Shown: piece by piece, positions 1 to 10,709 of the stretch
How the letters are laid out: each line of letters starts with the position of its first letter
Position numbering within the stretch: the first letter of the stretch is position 1
NCBI GenBank assembly: GCA_030998225.1
Contig: JAPYXD010000677.1
Coordinates: 12,895,501-12,959,500 of the forward strand
Direction: 5' to 3'
From: Diplolepis rosae
Taxonomy: Eukaryota > Arthropoda > Insecta > Hymenoptera > Diplolepididae
DNA: 64,000 nucleotides
Program-made: the position numbers and the translations under genes
Notes under the pieces: model-generated
Seen by the model: only the letters and a program-made list of their open reading frames with translations
Told to the model about the DNA's origin: nothing
Databases searched by the model: none

Positions 1-336
1 CTATTCTTTGTCCAGACTCTGAGAACTAGGGCGATTTCACGACACACACAAAATATAGAGAAAAGTTTTAACATTACTGGAGAATATTTCATTAGAATAG
101 TTAGCATACAGTAGGTTTATGAAATTTGACGTAGCAATTTAATTAGCATTACAAAATATCGATTGCATGATGGAAATCGAATTCAAGATAACAATGTAAT
201 TTGTTTAGACATATTTATTTAGCTCTCTAAAATGGAATTGAATATCTATAATGTATTTTTTATTCAAGAAATAAAAATATGATATTGTAAGAATAATTAT
301 ATTAATTAGGACCTTTTATTACTCATAGTGTCTTTT
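1..336. other. AT-rich sequence, no gene seen
   Basis: I see no coding frame, splice pattern or recognisable repeat in this stretch. Confidence 0.5.
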
Positions 337-1122
337 ACCTTTCGACATCTATTTTTTAAGGGATTAGACCACTGTAATGAGCGTTTTTTCAGGGTAATTT
401 TCAGGAATTACTTTCTAAATTAAATATTTATGAAACACCGGTGATTTTTTTATTATCTTCTATACACATTGAAGAACGTGTCAAAATGTTTTTGTCCTAA
501 AAAATATAAAACTCGTCGAGTTAAGGTGGTTCATACACGAAAATTAGACCTTAGGCAAAAATAGATAATTTTGCTTTCAAGAATAGCAATATTATTATTG
601 AAGGGCTAATTTAAAAGAAAAAAAATTATTTTCCATGAAAAAAAAATGAAATGCAGAAAAATAATGTATCTAACGAATTTTATTTTTACCCGGACTTTTT
701 TTTTTATCGCTTCATGCCAAATTTAAAAAAATTATGTGATTCTAATAAATCACGGGTCACTTTTTCAGAACAAATTGGGGACGGTAAAGTTGTGAAGATT
801 CTTTTTGCCTGAAAAAATGATTCGTAATTTGTTAGAATCGCGTCATTTTGTAAAATTTGGTATGAAGCGATAAGGATAAAAGATCGGCAAAAATAAAAAT
901 TTGTCAAGTACATTATTTTTCTGCATTTCAAATTTTTTTCATGGTAAATAATCTTTTTTCTTTTAAATTAGCCCTTCAATAATAATATTGCTATTCTTGA
1001 AAGATAAATGATCTATTTTTGCCTAAGGTTTAATTTTCGTGTATAGAAGATAATAAAAAAATTACAAGTATTTCATAAATATCACAGTGGTCTAACCCCT
1101 TAAAAAATAGATGTGGAAAGGT
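337..1122. repeat. Nested inverted repeat with a family A element inside
   Basis: The outer arms (about 337-466 and 1038-1122) are reverse complements sharing an ACATCTATTTTTTAAG core. Inside them, from the TTAA at 521-524 to about 1040, lies a fold-back element whose arms read CACGAAAATTAGACC and AATAATAATATTGCTATTC. The same element occurs at 27543, 34294 and 50305 and is called family A here. The right end of the inner element has lost its terminal bases and runs straight into the outer arm, so the two structures probably recombined or one inserted into the other. Confidence 0.8.
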
Positions 1123-1870
1123 TTAAAACTCGATTTGTCTTTTACAAAGTACATAACATTTACAATCATAAAAAATGAGTGATTCGCTGCCTCATCAATC
1201 ATTCTAATGTATCTGAACTAGTTTTAAAGATATAAATAGGTATGTGTTCACCAATTCAATAAATTTGACAAATCACATGAATACTTATCTTTGTTAATTA
1301 ATTTTCTCAAACATACATTTTTAATTAACTCCTTGAAATGGAATTAATCTAAAAAATTGACTTCTAATAATTAATACCACTAATTTATCTTCAACCCTGT
1401 CGTAACAGAAGCATCATTTCCAACACATTAATTCTTTTTGTTATGCTCAATTGTATTTTTTAAAATTGAAACAAAAAATAAACACCTTATAAAAAATGTT
1501 TCCATTGAAATTTGTTGACCTTTTTTGAACAAACAATTTTACATAATAATGATTTTTCGTATTCCACATAGTTTGACTCCAAAATGGAATTTGATTATTA
1601 TTCTGATTAGTATTAAAATTTTGGGTTTTTCCAAAAAAAAGTTTAAAGTTTATGAATAATTTCAATAAGAATTTATTTACAAAAATTCAAGTTCGCGCAT
1701 CACAAACTTACACCAGCTCCCACTTTTAATATTTTTTTCAAGTGTTACAGGATCAAAAAAGTTTTGTCTTGAATATACGAATAAATTCGAAGCTCTTTTA
1801 TTAAAAACATTAGCCAGCAAAGGTGTTAGGGGTTTGTCACAGATTAATTTAAGGAGGAAATGTTTTGTAA

Positions 1871-3545
1871 TTAAATGTCAGAATTTTTTAAAATCCAATT
1901 CCTATAGGCAGCAACTTCTGTGTAAGCACCGGGGTATCCTTCCCGAGCACACCCATTTCCCCAGGACACAATACCAGCCAATCTTCCACCAACAGTAAGA
2001 GGACCACCAGAATCTCCTTGGCAGGCATCCTTCCCACCCTTTGGATAAGCAGCACAAATTTGATTTTTAGGAATACCTCCAAAAGATGAATAAGCCGCAT
2101 TGCAAACTTTCTTTGATATAATGGGAAGATCGACAGTTCGGAGATCTTTCGATGTGCTTCCTCCTTCTGTAACAGAACCCCATCCGGTAATGGTACACAA
2201 TGATCCTTCCTCAACTTCCTCATCCTGTTCAAAGAGAGCAATTGGTTGACGGCTTTTTCCTAACAAAAAGGGTGTTTCGACCTGAAGTAATGCTATATCG
2301 TTTTCGGGAATTCCGTGGAAGTTTGTTGTATAGTTCTCGTGCCTGATAAGTTTAACAACTGGATGTACAGTTCCTCCAGTACTGAATTGGGTGCTACCAG
2401 CTCGAACGCTCATCCACTTACTGGGGTAGTTGATAGAACAATGACCAGCTGTCACTACCCAGTCCTCGGAGATGATACTACCACCGCAGAAGCTGAATCC
2501 ATAGGCTTCAAGAGAAACCTGGTGGGGGACTTCCTCGATGGTTGTTGGGGAACCTCCAACTATACGGCCATTAGGAGTGAATGGATTCAATCTCACGTAT
2601 GGCAGAGGATCCGCTTTTGGAAAAAATTATAAATTACGTTACTTTTGTCTTCATAACATTTAAGTATTTTTTTTTCTTGTAAAAGAGAAATTTATGGAAA
2701 AATGATTTGTATTGGTCAAACCATTTTCTGAATATTGAATTTGGACACGGTTCTGCGATTTGCATACAAAGTGATGTAACTTTAGTGTTTGGTAAATGGA
2801 TTTTCTAAGAATTATGGTTTTGAAATTTTTTAAATTGAAAGAGCTAATAAACTTCACATTTTGTTTTGGAATTTTCCAAATCTATTCTAGATAACACATA
2901 ATGTGTTTGAATAATTTTTCAAAAAGGAATGTAAAATTCGGTTAAATTATTATGGATGAAAAATAGTAATTAAAATCAAAATTTCAAATTGTTTTTTATT
3001 CGTAATATATTATATGTTTTAATAGTAGATAATCAGTTTAACTATGATTTTTTACAAGAAATAACAAATAACTAATAAAGCTTAAGAAAAAAGATTTCAC
3101 AAAGATATTTCTAAATATATGTGAGTTATTGTGTAAAAATAATTTTTGCAGTGATTCGTCTCAAAAATACTATATATATATAAAAACCAATATATCCACA
3201 AAATGTTTTCATCAACTTCTAAAGTTACATTAATTCATGAGAAAAGCTGCAAAAAGCTATTAATTAAAGTAAGTGTCGAGTGAGTTAATTATTAGTTACC
3301 TCGAGACATAAAAATTACAGCTTTATTTCTGCACTAATTACTAGCGTCCAGAGTAAAATTAAATAAAATGTATATAAATTTGTTATGATCTGAAGTAGCA
3401 TTTACCAATTTTTTTTAATTTTAAAAGAATATAAAATTAAACTTTTTGAATGCGTACAATAATTATAACCTTATAACTTATGACTTTCGTGAAATTTACC
3501 TGTAGCCGTAACCAAAAGAATCGAAAGCACCAGGTTTCCAATCAT
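1871..3545 (-). CDS. Secreted trypsin-like serine protease (cluster gene 1)
   Basis: Two coding exons: 3543-3545 start codon to 3500 (46 nt, signal peptide), then 2613-1871. The GT-AG intron is 886 bp, phase 1, and the product is 262 aa. The N-terminus (MIGNLVLSILLVTAT) is a clear signal peptide. A short propeptide ends in PNGR before IVGG, so activation should be by cleavage after Arg32. The chymotrypsin-family (S1) triad is His73 in TAGHC, Asp121 in ENDIALL and Ser217 in GDSGGP. Asp211 sits six residues before the Ser (Asp189 in chymotrypsin numbering), predicting cleavage after Lys or Arg. The six usual insect trypsin cysteines are present plus one extra before TITGWG. PGAYT replaces the usual PGVYT. 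An AATAAA signal lies at 1802-1797. Likely roles are digestion or venom; the sequence does not decide. It is the most diverged member on the left side of the cluster and faces away from genes 3 and 4. Confidence 0.93.
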
Positions 3546-3594
3546 TATACCCCTGTCGTGATGATACACTGTCTGCTTGAGAGTAAAACAATGG

Positions 3595-3602
3595 AATTTA
3601 TA
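3595..3602 (-). promoter_or_regulatory. TATA box of trypsin gene 1
   Basis: TATAAATT on the minus strand, 50 bp before the start codon at 3545. A CAGACAGTG initiator-like sequence lies between them. The spacing matches the TATA boxes of the other three cluster genes. Confidence 0.65.
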
Positions 3603-4404
3603 GTAAATCATAAGTCCTCATTGATTGATAGAGTTCGATTAATTTTAATTTCAGAGATAAAAACAGTGAATGTCTAAGGTCGAGTAAATATTGCACAATT
3701 AACAATGTAATCCGTCATTAGAAAAATCCCACATAGAAATATCATATTTTGATCGATGTCTAAAGCTCAAGGACCATTGTCACTAAAGTTGAATCAATCA
3801 GACAGAAAAGCTAGACATTTTTCAGCTTTAGGTTTGTAAAATTTATTTTTAAATCATCTAAAGCAATTCATTATCTACCATTATATTTTCAAAAGAAATT
3901 TAATAGGAACTTACGAAACTAACCGATTAAAACGATTAGAAAATCCATTTTCTTTCGCTTGATACAGAAAATTTATTACAAATCTTGTAATTCAGAGTGT
4001 ATTAGTTTTCAAATGTATATAAATTCGACGATTGTTGAAAAGTTAACGATATAGTAAAAACCATTTGACTATTGAATCCTACGTCCTAAAATCTTTGCTG
4101 AATAATTGAATTAATGATCAAATTGTAAATTGTTTTGCATTACCTTGTGGTAACACCTACAACAATGACTGATTATAACTATCTTATAACTATTTATCTA
4201 CATTGAAAACAATACTCATTTTTTAGTTAACAAATTGAATCGAATATAAACAAAAGTATTATTTGATTTTTAAACTAAATTGAGGAATCAAATGTTTACA
4301 AATATTTTCAATCATGAAGTTTCGCAGTTTCCAGCATAAAATTATTTTCAAATGGTTTATAAAGTGAACAATTAATCAAGGCATTTCATTTGGATACACT
4401 CTTA
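3603..4404. other. AT-rich intergenic, no gene seen
   Basis: No coding signal. Near 4030 and 4350 there are short, diverged matches to the reverse complement of 10100-10180, so the inverted duplication of the cluster may once have reached this far. Confidence 0.4.
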
Positions 4405-4405
4405 T

Positions 4406-4834
4406 ACTGTTAGAAATGTTGGGGAATTTACAACATTTTCATGTTACAAAGGTAACGTAAAATTTGACAATTTTTCTTAATATTATGAAACTCAACTGAA
4501 TTTTCATAAAATGCATCTTGAAACTACAAAACTGTAACAGAATTTTTATAAAATTGATCACAAAACTATAAAACTAACAAAATTTTTAGTTACATGTAAC
4601 TGCATAAAACTTCAGTTAACCAAAACGTAAAATTATTCCTGTTATACGTTTCAGAATTTCCAGGTACAAATATCAAAGTATTGAATACTTTGTAACTGAA
4701 AATCAAGAAATTATTTCTCAAATTTACTAAAAAGTAACTGAATGTTCTGAAATTCTATCTCAATTTTACGAAACTGTAACAGAATAAAACTCCAGTCACG
4801 TGTTTCGAGAAATTACGGCAAAAATTTCTAACAG
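4406..4834. mobile_element. Short inverted-repeat element (about 430 bp)
   Basis: It begins ACTGTTAGAAAT and ends ATTTCTAACAGT. It interrupts sequence that is continuous in the mirrored arm near 10060-10100 (GGCATTTCATTT ... AACCAGTTA), so it inserted after the cluster duplicated. No coding capacity; a MITE. Confidence 0.7.
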
Positions 4835-5414
4835 TGTAGTATCTAAACCAGTTATGGAATAACTGGGTTTTTTTCCGTATTTTCTAATAATTCTTACGAG
4901 TACATAAAAAAATAGAAGAGAATTCGCAAAAAAAAGTTTCCGTAAAAGTGTGTAAAGTTGTACACGAAAATTACTGATCTTCAAATTATATTAATAATTT
5001 TTGCAGACATAAAATGCATATAGTTAAATGATCGTATCACCTGGCACTTATTACCAGTAAATGCTAAGATCGCAAGCCGACTTTTGGTAATTTGATAAAT
5101 TTCAGATACAGTTCTTGAATTTCATAATTATTATTAGTAAGCTAATAAAATGGGAAATTAAATGTTTCCCGTCAAAAAGAAAAGTTCTTCTAATTCGAAA
5201 AGTTGCAGAAGTGGTGCTTGCCCCTCAAAATTATTTTCGATGGCATCAAATTATATAAATATATTCATTCTTGACATAATCCAAGTTTTTAGATTGTAAA
5301 TACAATTTATTTTCTTATCAGTACAGGATATTGAGAACTTGAAATACAGATCATTCAATTTTCAATTCTATCCTCGCCTGAAGTAGTTTTCGATGAAATA
5401 AATAAAAAGTGCGT

Positions 5415-7903
5415 TTAAAGTCCACTAAGCTCAGCGTTCTCTATAATCCACTTCTTGAAAGCAGCAACTTCTGTGTATACTCCAGGATATCCTTTCCGGG
5501 CGCAACCATTTCCCCAGGAGACGATACCAGCCAATTTTCCACCGATGGTCAGAGGACCACCAGAATCTCCTTGGCAGGCGTCCTTCCCTCCCTCAGGATG
5601 TGCAGCACATATTTGACCATCAGGAATTCCGCCGTAGGAAGAATAAGCTGAGTAGCAAACTGACTTGGACACAATTGGAACATCGACAACTCGGAGAACA
5701 TCGGAGGTACTTCCTCCTTCCTTAACAGTACCCCATCCAGTAATTGTAGATAAAGAACCCTCGACAGCCTCTTCATCCTCCTCAAAGAGAGCAATTGGTT
5801 GACGCGATGCATCCAATTCGAAGGGTTTTTCTAACTTGAGTACTGCTACATCATTTATGGGAATCCCATACAAGTTTGTTTTGTACTCCTCATGTCTTAT
5901 AACTTTTTCCACTTTGTGAACAGATCCCCCAGAACTCAGTTGGGTGGTACCAGCTCGAACTGTTACCCACTGACTTGAGTAACTCGAACAGTGTCCAGCA
6001 GTCAGTACGTAATTTTCAGAAAGGATAGATCCTCCACAAAAAGTAAATCCATAAGCCTGCAGTTGCACCTGATGAGGAACTTCTTCAATGGTGGTTGGCT
6101 TACCACCAACTATGCGTCCATTGGGAGTAAAAGGATTGATTCCAATAAAATTTGGTATTGATCCGGCTGTATAGAAGAGAATTTCGATGTATTACAATGC
6201 CACGATTTTTATGTTGAAATTGAGAAAAATTGAAGGCTTTCAAGATTTTTTTCTTGTAAAAAATTTGATTATACTTTATAAATTTGGAAAATTACCATTA
6301 ATAATATCATTCGAGAAAGAAAAAGTTTTTTATGATAACATTTTGAACATATGGATTTGATTCATTTTTCACTGAAGTTTGTTTCATCGATAAATAACAG
6401 TTTTTAAAAAATAATCGCATTTCCCAACGAAAAAGGTTCTTTAATACTTGGCCGTATCTAATTATCAAAAAATTAAAGTTTTAAACTGAGTAAGTTTTGT
6501 ATATTCAAAATTTGGTAATGTTAAATAATAGAATGGTATGTTGTTGTAAAATTGGCTTTTGGGTCCATAAAATGATTAAGTCAACTTTAATCAAACGCTT
6601 CGGCTCTGATCGGAGCCCTCATCAGTGATATTTATTAAAATCTAGAAAATACAAAAAAGGTTGCTGTGGCTAATTTCACATATTTTCATCGGAGTTACTG
6701 GAGTACTTAAAATTTGGCACAAAAGGAGTACTTGATATATTAAATAAAAGAAGGAAAGTTTGGATATATTCTTTGGTGCGAAGCTGAATATGGATAGCCT
6801 GGTATAGACAATTAAGGCTATCTTTTGACTAATTTTTTCCGAAACTATTTTAATACTATTTATAAGCTATGTATAAAAATATTCACATTTTGCATTTCTT
6901 GTACATACCGGTGTCTACAAATAAATTTGCAAAACCGAATTGGTTAAGGCTATTATGAATTTGATTGAACTATTTTTCCTAAACTATTTTAAAACTGTGT
7001 TGAAATATGTATATATATATATATTTTTTTTTTTTGAACTATTTATCTGAAAACTATTTTGAAAGCATTCTTGAACAATTTATAACAATATAATTCACAA
7101 AACTGAATTGGTTGAAACTATTAGCTCCGATCAGAGCCGAAACGTTTGATTAAATTTGACTTAATCATTTTATGGACCCTAAAGCCAATTTTCCAACAAC
7201 ATACCGTTCTATTAATATTAAGGGCCAATACAAGGTACAATACTTTTAATGTTAAATAATTTTTTCTCTTTCAAGCAGCTTCATTGACAATATTATTGCA
7301 ATTTTTTAATGTATATTTAATATTATATTGTGCAACTAGGGAAAAAAAATTTATTTTGCGAGTGTGAAATTTGATGTTCGAGCAAAGCGAGGGAAACAAT
7401 GACATGAGTAAAATTAATGTCTTTCCCACGTCGCACACGATTTTTTCCCTTCTTGGGGGTCAAAAAATGGATTTATTTTTCCCACAGGGGGCACTAAAAT
7501 GCACTTTATGGCCCACTAGTAGAAATTTTTTTTTTTGATACTTATTTTGCGCGAACTACCTTAACCATTAACATATCAATATTTACACTGAGGTATCCGC
7601 ATTTCCAGTTTTAAATAAAGTATGTTTTTATTTACGAAAACTTGAACCATATTGAGATTTATTGTCAGTAAAAATATTCATAAATATACTTAAAACTCTT
7701 GAAAAAATTATACGCATGAAACTTTATATGAACTATATTGTAGTAAATTGAAACATAAATCATTAAAAATTGAAATATCGAGTTTTTCAGAGGATATTCA
7801 AGACATCTGTGTGACTATACTAAAAAAAGGTTCCGTTGTAAAATATATAAACTTACCCGAAACCGTAATCCAAACAATGGACAGAACTAAGATTTGAAAC
7901 ATG
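5415..7903 (-). CDS. Secreted trypsin-like serine protease (cluster gene 2)
   Basis: Coding exons 7903-7858 (46 nt) and 6166-5415 (752 nt), giving 265 aa. The 1,691-bp intron ends in TACAG and contains a fold-back element. The signal peptide MFQILVLSIVWITVS is followed by a propeptide ending PNGR and the mature start IVGG (cleavage after Arg33). Triad: His74, Asp121, Ser217; Asp211 at the base of the S1 pocket predicts trypsin specificity. Six cysteines make the three usual disulphides. From residue 21 on (IPNFIGINPF onward) the protein matches gene 3 residue for residue, and the two genes diverge head to head. A minus-strand AATAAA at 5311-5306 mirrors the one of gene 3. An intact, expressed-looking gene; the physiological substrate is unknown. 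Confidence 0.94.
6526..7214. mobile_element. Fold-back element in the intron of trypsin gene 2
   Basis: Arms of about 90 bp at 6526-6625 and 7120-7214 are reverse complements (core GGCTCTGATCGGAGC and ATGATTAAGTCAA). The interior is AT-rich and non-coding. It accounts for much of why this intron is 1.7 kb while that of gene 3 is 153 bp. Confidence 0.8.
7323..7520 (-). repeat. Repeat family D, copy 1
   Basis: Contains GCAACTAGGGAAAAAAA, GCGAGTGTGAAATTTGA, GAGCAAAGCGAGGG and GTGCACTTTA-like segments. These recur in the same order on the other strand at 63371-63570. No coding frame. It lies next to the fold-back element inside the same intron. Confidence 0.7.
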
Positions 7904-7953
7904 TTTGATCTCAATGGACTTCTAGACTTGCTTCCTCTTATTGAAATCGTAAG

Positions 7954-7960
7954 CTTTATA
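7954..7960 (-). promoter_or_regulatory. TATA box of trypsin gene 2
   Basis: TATAAAG on the minus strand, 51 bp before the start codon at 7903. Confidence 0.65.
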
Positions 7961-8559
7961 CTGCAGTTGAAAATCTTTTAATCGCCAGAAAAAATTTAAT
8001 AAGCCATTTCAAGATAAAATATTGAGCATTAAAAATCTGGAAATAATTTCCGTGATTGATGTACACATGTTATGATGCATGTATCTAACAATGAATTCAT
8101 TCAAAACATCAATTGAATAGCTGAATGCGCTGAATCCGTGATCAATTATGATAAACCGCTGATAATAATTTAAAAATAATTCGCCAGAAAATAAACAAAA
8201 TAATTTTACGATTCTTAATTTAATCAACTGGTCTTAAACTTCAATATAGCGTGAACAGTTTTAGTTCCTTCATGAATTAGATCCTTACTATTACGCGTGC
8301 AAGTGAAGTTCCAATTGAATTTCGATTAAAAATATTTACTTGCATACATTGCTATGATCTAGGAAGACAAAATAAATCTCTGATCGATCATTATCGATCT
8401 TCTAAGAATATTCAATTTTACTGTCCTTACATTTATAACCAGAAGACGCTATCGGTCATTCCGGAACAAAGAAAAAAATCAAGGAAAAGTAATCATAGAC
8501 GCTATCTTGCAGATTTTTTGAAAATCAAATTTCATTGGCTCAAAAATTTTTAGCTGCAA

Positions 8560-8567
8560 TATAAATA
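8560..8567 (+). promoter_or_regulatory. TATA box of trypsin gene 3
   Basis: TATAAATA, 51 bp before the start codon at 8618, leaving a 5' UTR of about 20-30 nt. Confidence 0.65.
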
Positions 8568-8617
8568 AAGAAGCATCTCTGGCAAATGACAAGTTCTGCA
8601 CTGCACAAGTAACGAAG

Positions 8618-9565
8618 ATGTTGGGGTACTTGGTTCTTTCAATCCTTTCTGTAGCTCTAGGTAAGATCCTTAAATTTATAAATTAAAATCATTTCTGTTC
8701 AATGAAAATCTCATCACATAGAAAATATCACGGGAATAGAGAGTTAAAGAGGATTATAAAAAAGTAATTTGCAATAAACAAAAGTTTAATGTTTCATGTC
8801 TTGTTTCAAACAGCTAATCCAATTCCAAACTTTATTGGAATCAATCCATTTACTCCCAATGGACGCATTGTTGGTGGTAAGCCAACCACCATTGAAGAAG
8901 TTCCCCATCAGGTGCAACTGCAGGCTTATGGATTTACTTTTTGTGGAGGATCTATCCTTTCTGAAAATTACGTACTGACTGCTGGACACTGTTCGAGTTA
9001 CTCAAGTCAGTGGGTAACAGTTCGAGCTGGTACCACCCAACTGAGTTCTGGGGGATCTGTTCACAAAGTGGAAAAAGTTATAAGACATGAGGAGTACAAA
9101 ACAAACTTGTATGGGATTCCCATAAATGATGTAGCAGTACTCAAGTTAGAAAAACCCTTCGAATTGGATGCATCGCGTCAACCAATTGCTCTCTTTGAGG
9201 AGGATGAAGAGGCTGTCGAGGGTTCTTTATCTACAATTACTGGATGGGGTACTGTTAAGGAAGGAGGAAGTACCTCCGATGTTCTCCGAGTTGTCGATGT
9301 TCCAATCGTGTCCAAGTCAGTTTGCTACTCAGCTTATTCTTCCTACGGCGGAATTCCTGATGGTCAAATATGTGCTGCACATCCTGAGGGAGGGAAGGAC
9401 GCCTGCCAAGGAGATTCTGGTGGTCCTCTGACCATCGGTGGAAAATTGGCTGGTATCGTCTCCTGGGGAAATGGTTGCGCCCGGAAAGGATATCCTGGAG
9501 TATACACAGAAGTTGCTGCTTTCAAGAAGTGGATTATAGAGAACGCTGAGCTTAGTGGACTTTAA
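8618..9565 (+). CDS. Secreted trypsin-like serine protease (cluster gene 3)
   Basis: Exon 1 8618-8660 (43 nt) and exon 2 8814-9565 (752 nt) join in phase 1 across a 153-bp GT-AG intron to give 264 aa. Signal peptide MLGYLVLSILSVAL; propeptide to Arg32 in PNGR; mature enzyme from IVGG. Triad: His73 (TAGHC), Asp120 (INDVAVL), Ser216 (GDSGGP). Asp210 plus the SWGNGCA and GYPGVYT segments form a trypsin-type S1 pocket. Cysteines 58/74, 185/201 and 212/236 match the three conserved disulphides. AATAAA lies at 9669-9674, about 100 bp past the stop. An in-frame Met at 8789 would only add intron sequence, so the spliced start is preferred. The protein is identical to gene 2 apart from the signal and propeptide start. 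Confidence 0.95.
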
Positions 9566-9993
9566 ACGCACTTTTTATTTATTTCATCGAAAACTACTTC
9601 AGGCGAGGATAGAATTGAAAATTGAATGATCTGTATTTTAAGTTCTGAATATCCTGTACTGATAAGAAAATAAATTGTATTCACACTCTGAAAACTTGGA
9701 TTATGTCGAGAATGAATATATTTTAATAATTTGATGCCATCGAAAATAATTTTTAGGGAAAAAACATCACTTCTGCAACTTTTCGAATTAGAAGAACTTT
9801 TCTTTTTGACGGGATACATTTAATTTCTCAATTTATTAGATTGATAATAATAATTATGAAATTCAAGAACTGTATCTGAAATTTATTAAATTACCAAAAG
9901 TTGGCTTGCGATCTTAGCATTTACTGGTAATAACTACCAGGTGATACGTTTATTTGACTATATGCATTTTATGGCTGCAAAAATTATTAATAT

Positions 9994-10656
9994 AATAATT
10001 ATATTTAAAACAAGGTTTTTCATGAATTACTAAAAAATACGGAAAAATATAAGGTCATTCTCTAACTGGTTTATATATTAAAAGAGTATTGAAATGAAAT
10101 GCCTTAATTAATTGTTTGTTTTATAAATGTTACTATATTGTTCATTTTTCAACAATTGGCTTTAAGAATCTTAGAATATATGAAGGAGTTAACTACTTGA
10201 TAGCATTTATTCATTTTTCAAGTTGGTGGAAAATCTCAGAGTTAAAATAAATATTGATTGTATCTATAATATCTATACAAAATCATCGCAATTTGATATT
10301 CTAATGAGTTGATTCAATTTTAATTTTAGTCAAAAGTTCTTTTAATATTTTGTAGATTAGGTAAATAGAAACAAATATTAAAGTTCATGAATCGATCTTT
10401 GAAAACGTTGATTTGATTGATAATAAATAGAATTGAGGAAATTTATGATCGATAATTAAAAAATAAATCTAGTTTGACAACCTCTTTAAAATTTATCAGA
10501 AGCTTTGACGCATTTACGTAGATTAAGCCATCCCAATCTTGTCTTTATTGCGACATTAGAACATTTGATTTGAGCATGACGTGTGAAGATGGATCATTCA
10601 TTTCTCTAAATATAATGATAATGGGAAGCGAGTTTTGATTATCTCCTATATTTGGA
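9994..10656. other. Intergenic between trypsin genes 3 and 4
   Basis: AT-rich, with weak remnants of the inverted duplication to about 10180 and nothing else recognisable before the TATA box of gene 4. Confidence 0.4.
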
Positions 10657-10663
10657 TATAAAG
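10657..10663 (+). promoter_or_regulatory. TATA box of trypsin gene 4
   Basis: TATAAAG, 47 bp before the start codon at 10710. A CCAGTGCA initiator-like sequence lies between. Confidence 0.65.
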
Positions 10664-10709
10664 ACTTATTGGAATGTCGATGCATCCAGTGCATTTTTAC
10701 TAAATCAAA

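Larger units (their letters stand above)
7904..8617. promoter_or_regulatory. Shared divergent promoter region of trypsin genes 2 and 3
   Basis: 714 bp separate the two start codons, with a TATA box on each strand near its gene. I see no transposon in the interval, unlike most of the window, which fits selection to keep it as a two-way promoter. That reading is inference; no factor-binding site could be named. Confidence 0.5.
4989..9993. repeat. Large inverted duplication carrying trypsin genes 2 and 3
   Basis: The left arm 4989-6166 is the reverse complement of 8814-9993. From about 6060 down to the stop codon at 5415 I find one base difference. The first part of the exon has more, and the roughly 430 bp after the stop codons differ at roughly one base in fifteen with small indels. 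The spacer holds the two unlike introns, the two signal exons and a shared promoter region. Confidence 0.93.

Noticed and set aside
2315..2632. Plus-strand frame of 105 codons
   Set aside because: It is antisense to the main exon of trypsin gene 1 and has no features of its own.
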